A stretch of 58,538 nt of DNA, from positions 1 through 58,538 of the forward strand of contig NZ_CP075387.1 in assembly GCF_023035875.1 (NCBI RefSeq). Direction: 5' to 3'. Made by a program: the position numbers and the translations under genes. The first letter of the stretch is position 1, and each line of letters begins with the position of its first letter. The notes below the pieces were generated by a model that saw only the letters and a program-made list of their open reading frames with translations, did no database searches and was not told the origin of the DNA. This document shows positions 53,764 to 58,538 of the stretch, piece by piece. This DNA is from Borrelia puertoricensis (lineage in GTDB: Bacteria; Spirochaetota; Spirochaetia; Borreliales; Borreliaceae).

Positions 53764-54522
53764 ATGAAAGGAAAACATTTAATTAACTGCAGTCTTAACT
53801 TAAAAATTAAAGAATTAGAAATGCAAAATGAACGCTTAAGTGAAGAATTAACTTTAATTAAAAGTCAAAGCAAAACTAGACATACTAAAAAATTATCCCC
53901 TCCTTTAAGATTTTATCTAAATGACAAGACAATTAGACTTGTAAAACGCTGTATAGAGAGATTTAAAGAACAAGACCCAATATCTGGATGGTTTGTACAC
54001 TTACTCTCAATTACTGGTTGTAGGGGTGTTGAGATGCAAAATGTAAAACTTACTGACATATATAAAGAGACGTGTAGTAATGGTGAAGTATTTTATTCTA
54101 TTCGCGTTAATGTAGCTAAAAAGCGTAGCAATATCTGTATTAGAGAAGTAGTCATTAGTAAATCTGAATTTAAATCTATAATGCAAGCCCATCAAAACTA
54201 CTTTTTATCTAAAGGAAAAGACACAAGACGTACATATCTATTTCAAAAAAGTAAACTTAAATTTCGTGACAATAAAATTAACATAACTGAAATTTCAAAA
54301 CAGTTTAAGGAATTACTCATTAAGGGAGGATTTAAACATCGCAAATCTTTGCATATACTTCGTAATATATTTATAGCATCATTAAAGTCTAGAGGATATA
54401 ATTCATTTGAAATTAAAGAGCTTATGAAATACTCATCTACTTCTGAGATTGATAATGTTTATGGTCTCTCAAGTGCAAGTAAAATACAGGCTTACAGAGA
54501 TATCAAAACTAGCTTGAAATAA
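53764..54522 (+). CDS. Tyrosine site-specific recombinase (unit 2)
   Basis: 252 aa with the same catalytic residues (R87, H197-x-x-R200, Y233). It differs from unit 1 mainly at residues 63-70 (RCIERFKEQDP versus RSIERLKSLDP). That patch carries many base changes in an otherwise near-identical gene, which looks like a short gene-conversion tract. Confidence 0.85.
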   Translation: MKGKHLINCSLNLKIKELEMQNERLSEELTLIKSQSKTRHTKKLSPPLRFYLNDKTIRLVKRCIERFKEQDPISGWFVHLLSITGCRGVEMQNVKLTDIYKETCSNGEVFYSIRVNVAKKRSNICIREVVISKSEFKSIMQAHQNYFLSKGKDTRRTYLFQKSKLKFRDNKINITEISKQFKELLIKGGFKHRKSLHILRNIFIASLKSRGYNSFEIKELMKYSSTSEIDNVYGLSSASKIQAYRDIKTSLK

Positions 54523-54589
54523 CTTTTAAGTTTTGCTAATATTTTTAAGGTACTACTCCCCCCACTTCAAGATTTTTACCAAGCACCAG

Positions 54590-54624
54590 TAAATACCTAA
54601 TTTGACATTTAGGTATTTATTTTT
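54590..54624 (+). terminator. Terminator of the recombinase gene (unit 2)
   Basis: Arms 54590-54600 and 54609-54619, then T-rich sequence; identical to unit 1. Confidence 0.75.
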
Positions 54625-54710
54625 ACAAAAAAAATATTTGTTAATCCTTTGTTTTTGATAAAATTATAGTTTATAATATATATATTCTTTAAACCAAAAT
54701 TTCATTATGA

Positions 54711-54754
54711 AAAGAGAACAGGGACTCTAAACTTTTCTAGAGTCCTTTCTCTTT
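54711..54754. terminator. Hairpin between recombinase and dam (unit 2)
   Basis: Outer arms 54711-54717 and 54748-54754 with inner GGACTCT/AGAGTCC, fully paired here where unit 1 has G-U pairs. Confidence 0.6.
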
Positions 54755-54779
54755 ACGCTTGCATTTTAAACATTTCCGT

Positions 54780-55571
54780 TCAAGCATAACGAATACTCTT
54801 TAAATCCATACTTGACCTATTAGTTTTGTATGAAGTAGCTAGTACCTCATGTTTAGTTTGCTTGAAAATACTAGCTACACCAGTTGAGCGTGCTACATAG
54901 TTTATGAAAAGATTATGCTTTAAGAAAAGCTTAACTACTCTTAAATCATCAAATTCACTTATTGCAAAATGCCAGTTATATCTCTTAAGCTCTAGAATAA
55001 GTCTCTCTAGAGAATCTAAATTCCATCCACGATTATCAGCAAGATTCCCATGAGAAATTGAATATGGAGGGTCAAGATATACAAATGTTGAGCTTACCTT
55101 GTCTCGATTAGGTAGTGCAGCTAAAAAATCAAAAATACCACGTGATGTAAATATTGCATTATCAAGCATCTCTTTAAATCTAGACTTATAAATTTGAAGG
55201 TTTTCTAAAAACAATCTCTTAGCATTACTTCGATCCAACTTCATAGTTGAACTAGATGAACCATAAAGTGAATATAAACATCTAAGCACCATGTACTCAA
55301 TTTTGTCTCTGTTCTCATCAATTATGCTGTCATAAATAATCGCATCTCTTACACGATTGTAAAGCAACTCAGGATCTTGTCTTAAGATATAGAAAAACTT
55401 ATATATAAATTTAGAATTATCATTAAGTATATTATAATGGGCTAATGGTTTTGCAAAAAATACTGCTCCTGTACCAAAAAATCCTTCAATATACTGAGTA
55501 TGCTTAGGAAAAAGACTTATAATATCAGCACTATAGCGGTACTTATTTCCTTCTCTACTTAGTAGTTTCAA
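54780..55571 (-). CDS. dam: DNA adenine methylase (unit 2, intact)
   Basis: A 263-aa Dam/D12-class N6-adenine methyltransferase. The AdoMet-binding motif YIEGFFGTGAVFFAKP is at ~33-48, NDNSKFI follows, and the catalytic YLDPPYS is near 180. The start is a TTG whose bases overlap the stop of DUF261 (TTGA), giving coupled translation. It may mark prophage DNA against host restriction. The target site cannot be read from sequence. This is the only intact copy. Confidence 0.88.
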   Translation of the reverse strand: MKLLSREGNKYRYSADIISLFPKHTQYIEGFFGTGAVFFAKPLAHYNILNDNSKFIYKFFYILRQDPELLYNRVRDAIIYDSIIDENRDKIEYMVLRCLYSLYGSSSSTMKLDRSNAKRLFLENLQIYKSRFKEMLDNAIFTSRGIFDFLAALPNRDKVSSTFVYLDPPYSISHGNLADNRGWNLDSLERLILELKRYNWHFAISEFDDLRVVKLFLKHNLFINYVARSTGVASIFKQTKHEVLATSYKTNRSSMDLKSIRYA

Positions 55572-55984
55572 TATTTCTTAAATATTCTCCTTGATGTAAT
55601 CTCATATTCAACGCCCCGCTCTTTAAGCGTCAGTGAATCATAAAGCACAGATGACAAATTAGTTGCTATAAAATGATATCCTGGTGTATTTTTAATTTTA
55701 ACTTCACTTATCTCAAATTCTCCATCTAAACATCTGTAAGCAGGGCCCTCCCACCTCACACTTGAATTAATATCAAACCGTCTCAGCACAGCGCATGGAT
55801 TTAGAATATAACAATTACTTCTCATACACCCTGACTTAACAAAGTTATGATAATTTCTATTTATATCAAGAACACTAAACTGCAACTTTTTAAAAACTGA
55901 TACGTAATAATGAAGAGATAAAAAGTAACATCCCCACTGACGTACTGCTGAGACTAAATTTGGATTATTTTGCGTTATTCTCAT
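55568..55984 (-). CDS. DUF261 protein (unit 2)
   Basis: 138 aa; close to the unit 1 copy, with a few differences (RITQ for KITQ, DINSS for DISAS). Cys19, His104 and Asp116 are all kept. It has a strong SD region (GGAGG...GAGG) upstream. Confidence 0.75.
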   Translation of the reverse strand: MRITQNNPNLVSAVRQWGCYFLSLHYYVSVFKKLQFSVLDINRNYHNFVKSGCMRSNCYILNPCAVLRRFDINSSVRWEGPAYRCLDGEFEISEVKIKNTPGYHFIATNLSSVLYDSLTLKERGVEYEITSRRIFKKY

Positions 55985-56003
55985 CCCTAATCCTCAACCT
56001 CCA

Positions 56004-56345
56004 TTAAAGACTTAAGTCTGGATCCTCAAGAAGACACTCTACACTACTATCATAAAAGTTTAGAATTTGATCTATAAATATAGAAATACTAAAGAAACTA
56101 GCTACAAATATACTCCTCTTGTTAATCTTAAGTATCCCATATCTTAAAGCGAAGTCATGACTCTTTTTGCAAATGCTTAAAAACACATCTAAACATAACT
56201 TAGCATTCTTAAGAGTAAGCCCTTCTCTACAAAACCTTTCAAATAAAGGCTCTCCTTGTCTGTCTTTTCTACAAAATAAAACTTCTTCAAAATCATATTT
56301 AGCTTCAATCATCTTTGCTATAAGGTCCCTTTTTGATACTACCAC
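56004..56345 (-). CDS. Unknown 113-aa protein, present only in unit 2
   Basis: Starts with GTG at 56345 after a G-rich SD region. A charged, helical N-terminus (RDLIAKMIEAKYDFEEVLF) is followed by a possible membrane or hydrophobic helix (~77-92, SIFVASFFSISIFIDQIL). Family not recognised. Unit 1 lacks it: its DUF261-SSB spacer keeps only the flanking bases, consistent with a clean deletion there or insertion here. Confidence 0.65.
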   Translation of the reverse strand: MVVSKRDLIAKMIEAKYDFEEVLFCRKDRQGEPLFERFCREGLTLKNAKLCLDVFLSICKKSHDFALRYGILKINKRSIFVASFFSISIFIDQILNFYDSSVECLLEDPDLSL

Positions 56346-56374
56346 CCCTAACCCCCTTAAGTTAAATATAGATA

Positions 56375-56788
56375 TTAAAAAGGAATATCTTCATAAAACT
56401 CATCTTCAGACTTAAGATCATTAGTCTCTTGTGTCTTAGCATATGAGTTTAAGACGCAAATATCATTTACCAAAATACTGTATTTACTCTTACCCTCACC
56501 TGTACGCTTATCATTCCAACTTGAATAATCAAGGGCTCCACTAAGTACAACTTGAACCCCTCGTTTAAGTAAAGCAGCAAGACTCTCAGCTCTAGCTCCA
56601 AAAATCACACAGTCAAAAAATTGAGCCTGTCTTGTAACACAGTTATTTTTCTTTACACCTCTATTATTAGCTAGTGTAAATTTTAATATAGGAAAACTAT
56701 TACTAGTATAAATAACCTCACAGTTTCTTGTTAAACGACCAGATATACTTAATGAGTTAATATCAAACACCAGAACTCTCCTTATCAT
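56375..56788 (-). CDS. ssb: Single-stranded DNA-binding protein (unit 2)
   Basis: 137 aa, nearly identical to unit 1 in the OB-fold; the linker before the EDIPF tip differs (YAKTQETNDLKS versus SIKTQDINESKL). Confidence 0.92.
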   Translation of the reverse strand: MIRRVLVFDINSLSISGRLTRNCEVIYTSNSFPILKFTLANNRGVKKNNCVTRQAQFFDCVIFGARAESLAALLKRGVQVVLSGALDYSSWNDKRTGEGKSKYSILVNDICVLNSYAKTQETNDLKSEDEFYEDIPF

Positions 56789-56972
56789 GAAGCCTACTTA
56801 AAAGTTCCATACGTCTTAAATCACAATCAAGTCTCTCAAGATTTTCTAAAAATTCTCGTCTTGCATAATAAGCTTGAATGAGATTCTTTATACTTCTCAC
56901 ACCAAACTTACATAAAAATCTTAAAATCTTGTAAGTAATTACTAAAAATAAAGTTATAAACATAAATCTCAT
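56763..56972 (-). CDS. Small membrane protein (unit 2)
   Basis: 69 aa, one N-terminal hydrophobic segment; similar to 27609 with several substitutions. Overlaps the SSB start by 26 nt. Confidence 0.7.
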   Translation of the reverse strand: MRFMFITLFLVITYKILRFLCKFGVRSIKNLIQAYYARREFLENLERLDCDLRRMELLSRLHDKESSGV

Positions 56973-56982
56973 AAAGGTACCC

Positions 56983-58332
56983 TTAAACAGCTTTTAAAAT
57001 AGGTGTAGACCATTCATTTGAATTACTACTAAAAGTAAAGTCTATAACACAGCTTAAAAACTTAAACCTATCCTTAATAGCTCTCTTACTCATATCTAAA
57101 GAGAACCGATTCCCATCAAAGTTATAATTTATATGTTCATTTAAAGAAAATTTACGATAAAGATCATCTATTTGAAATTTAAGTTTATCTTTAATAGGTT
57201 TGGTTACCCTAGCCAACTCTAACGCCTGAGCCTTTTTAGTCTCCTCTTCTACTTTGTCAATTTCAGATTGCAATGCATTAATCTCATCTAAACGTCTACT
57301 TAAATCCAAAATTTCGTCTTCATCAATCTCAAGTTGACTTGATTTTACAAATTCTAAAAATTCAAGCTTGAAATCTACATCACATAGCTCTTCATATAAA
57401 AAATTATTTTTCAAAAAATCCCTGATAATATCACTAAGCTCATCTAAATCAATATTTTTAATATCAATATCACTCTTTAATTTTAAAGACTGGGCAATAC
57501 TACTAACTTCGCCCTCTAATCTTGAAACTTCAGTCATTATATAACTAATAAAATCATCATCTCTATCAATTACACAGTTTATTGCTTCTCCACCTATGAT
57601 AAAAAATAAATTTCCCTTATCTAAACCTGTACAGAGTAGCTGCATTTGTACTTGAACATAATACTTGAAGAAATATTTATCTTCTAAAAAATTACCAGTC
57701 TTGTTGTATTCAATAGCTGCATTTTTTAAGTAAAAATTATCACTAATTTTGATCTCAAGTAACTCGGCTTCTCCCGAGTTATTTACAAACCATCCATCAA
57801 TTGTTGAACCAACTAATGTCTCACAGCCCTCAACTTTTTTAAAGTAATTATATTTGTCAACACCATTTGCATATTTGTTTTTATGTAACACCTTAATATT
57901 ATCCACGTTCATACGAACAAATTCATCAAATCCTAAAGATTCTAATATCTTTCCCTTTCTCATGCTCAAATTATCTTCAAATGGTATTTCTCTTCCTATA
58001 GCTTTAAGTATTCGCTCTCGCATTAATTTCTCTAAAGAATCAGCTCCAATAAACATGCTTCCAACTTCACTAGCTCCCATACGCTTTAACGATTCTCTTT
58101 GCACACTAAAGTCAACCTTACTATTAAACTTAAAACACTCATTCTTACCAATTTTTGGTAATTTACGTCCAACTCTACTTATTTTACTTAACTGTTTTTG
58201 TTTACCTTTAAGATTTTCTTGACTTTGATATGCAAAAGATTCAAAACCCTTAAATACCATTTGTCCGTACAAATCAAATTGTTGCATCCCTTCCTCTGAT
58301 CTTGAATTATTTATTTTTGTCATATTTGTCAT
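56983..58332 (-). CDS. DUF244 nuclease, YqaJ/lambda-exonuclease-like (unit 2)
   Basis: 449 aa from the ATG at 58332 (SD AAAGGAG 6 nt upstream); the frame continues upstream to 58380 but has no SD there. Catalytic pattern as in unit 1: E131, D179, E193-I-K195, then a YYVQVQ element. Only the first ~75 residues and the motif regions are close to unit 1; the helical C-terminus is largely different. The leader is identical over 62 bp to that of the unit 1 ERF gene. Confidence 0.85.
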   Translation of the reverse strand: MTNMTKINNSRSEEGMQQFDLYGQMVFKGFESFAYQSQENLKGKQKQLSKISRVGRKLPKIGKNECFKFNSKVDFSVQRESLKRMGASEVGSMFIGADSLEKLMRERILKAIGREIPFEDNLSMRKGKILESLGFDEFVRMNVDNIKVLHKNKYANGVDKYNYFKKVEGCETLVGSTIDGWFVNNSGEAELLEIKISDNFYLKNAAIEYNKTGNFLEDKYFFKYYVQVQMQLLCTGLDKGNLFFIIGGEAINCVIDRDDDFISYIMTEVSRLEGEVSSIAQSLKLKSDIDIKNIDLDELSDIIRDFLKNNFLYEELCDVDFKLEFLEFVKSSQLEIDEDEILDLSRRLDEINALQSEIDKVEEETKKAQALELARVTKPIKDKLKFQIDDLYRKFSLNEHINYNFDGNRFSLDMSKRAIKDRFKFLSCVIDFTFSSNSNEWSTPILKAV

Positions 58333-58368
58333 ATTAAACTCCTTTTGTATAAATTTTTCATACAAACA

Positions 58369-58397
58369 ACTATATAGCAAAAACTATTTTTTAACAA
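58369..58397 (-). promoter_or_regulatory. Promoter of the unit 2 nuclease operon
   Basis: On the minus strand TTGTTA (58397-58392), a 17-nt spacer and TATAGT (58374-58369), the same as the unit 1 ERF promoter. Confidence 0.7.
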
Positions 58398-58475
58398 AAA
58401 TATTTACAAAAAATATCATAAACATTATCATTTTTGATAAATCAAAAATAAATTTTAATCTTTAATAATTATTGA

Positions 58476-58518
58476 TTTACTTATTACTGAATAATGGGTT
58501 ATTATTATGATAAGTAAA
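58476..58518. promoter_or_regulatory. Inverted repeat upstream of the unit 1 replication gene
   Basis: The 9-bp arms TTTACTTAT (58476-58484) and ATAAGTAAA (58510-58518) lie 25 nt apart, just before the SD (58527-58531) of the gene starting at position 1. A smaller TTATC/GATAA repeat lies at 58425-58440. These may be rep operator or origin elements; in such AT-rich DNA this is tentative. Confidence 0.4.
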
Positions 58519-58538
58519 AATTATATAGGAGTTTAATA

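Noticed and set aside
1..58538. Linear plasmid with hairpin telomeres
   Set aside because: The ends are not inverted repeats; a gene's ribosome binding site and start codon lie on opposite ends, which fits a circle.
1..58538. tRNA, rRNA or transposase genes
   Set aside because: I saw no clover-leaf tRNA, no rRNA sequence and no transposase ORF or insertion-sequence ends.

Overview
This window is almost certainly a complete circular plasmid of a Borrelia spirochaete, cut at the start codon of a replication gene. The last bases (58527-58531, AGGAG, then 7 nt) supply the ribosome binding site for the ATG at position 1, and a cp32-type prophage gene set runs across both ends. The DNA is very AT-rich. 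The gene families (PF57/PF50/PF32/PF49 replication-partition genes, Bdr, Mlp, BlyA/BlyB and many Borrelia-only DUFs) are those of the cp32 / phiBB-1 prophage plasmids. There is no erp locus, and each unit is about 29 kb with a dam-type methylase and a DUF261 gene. That fits the cp29-cp30 relatives in relapsing-fever or B. miyamotoi-type Borrelia better than Lyme cp32, but the species is an inference.

The molecule is two cp32-like prophages joined head to tail: unit 1 is about 1-29,364 and unit 2 about 29,365-58,538. Each unit reads as follows. (a) A rightward plasmid-maintenance operon: PF57 replication protein, PF50/DUF226, ParA (PF32), PF49, then a Bdr-like gene that is full length in unit 1 and a remnant in unit 2. 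(b) A rightward ERF-family single-strand annealing protein. (c) A leftward virion and lysis operon of about 19 kb: TerS, TerL, Bdr, portal, DUF1357, three DUF228 paralogues, major capsid protein, connector proteins, contractile tail (sheath, tube, tape measure, hub, spike, baseplate, fibre), BlyA, BlyB and a lipoprotein. (d) A rightward Mlp lipoprotein and tyrosine recombinase. (e) A leftward early operon: YqaJ/lambda-exonuclease-like DUF244, a small membrane protein, SSB, (unit 2 only) a 113-aa protein, DUF261, and a DNA adenine methylase.

The virion blocks of the two units are almost identical. The replication-partition genes, TerS, Mlp and DUF244 nuclease differ strongly, as expected if two compatible plasmids fused and their structural genes were homogenised by recombination. 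Each unit has broken genes that are intact in the other: portal (nonsense) and dam (frameshift) in unit 1; tape measure (frameshift) and the small Bdr in unit 2. The fused plasmid therefore still holds at least one intact copy of every gene.

The most striking regulatory pattern is that the ERF gene and the DUF244 exonuclease gene flanking each rep-par cassette share a near-identical promoter and leader, and the two cassettes carry different versions. A distinct perfect inverted repeat also lies between parA and PF49 in each cassette. Together these suggest a cassette of replication, partition and exonuclease-annealase genes with its own matched regulation.
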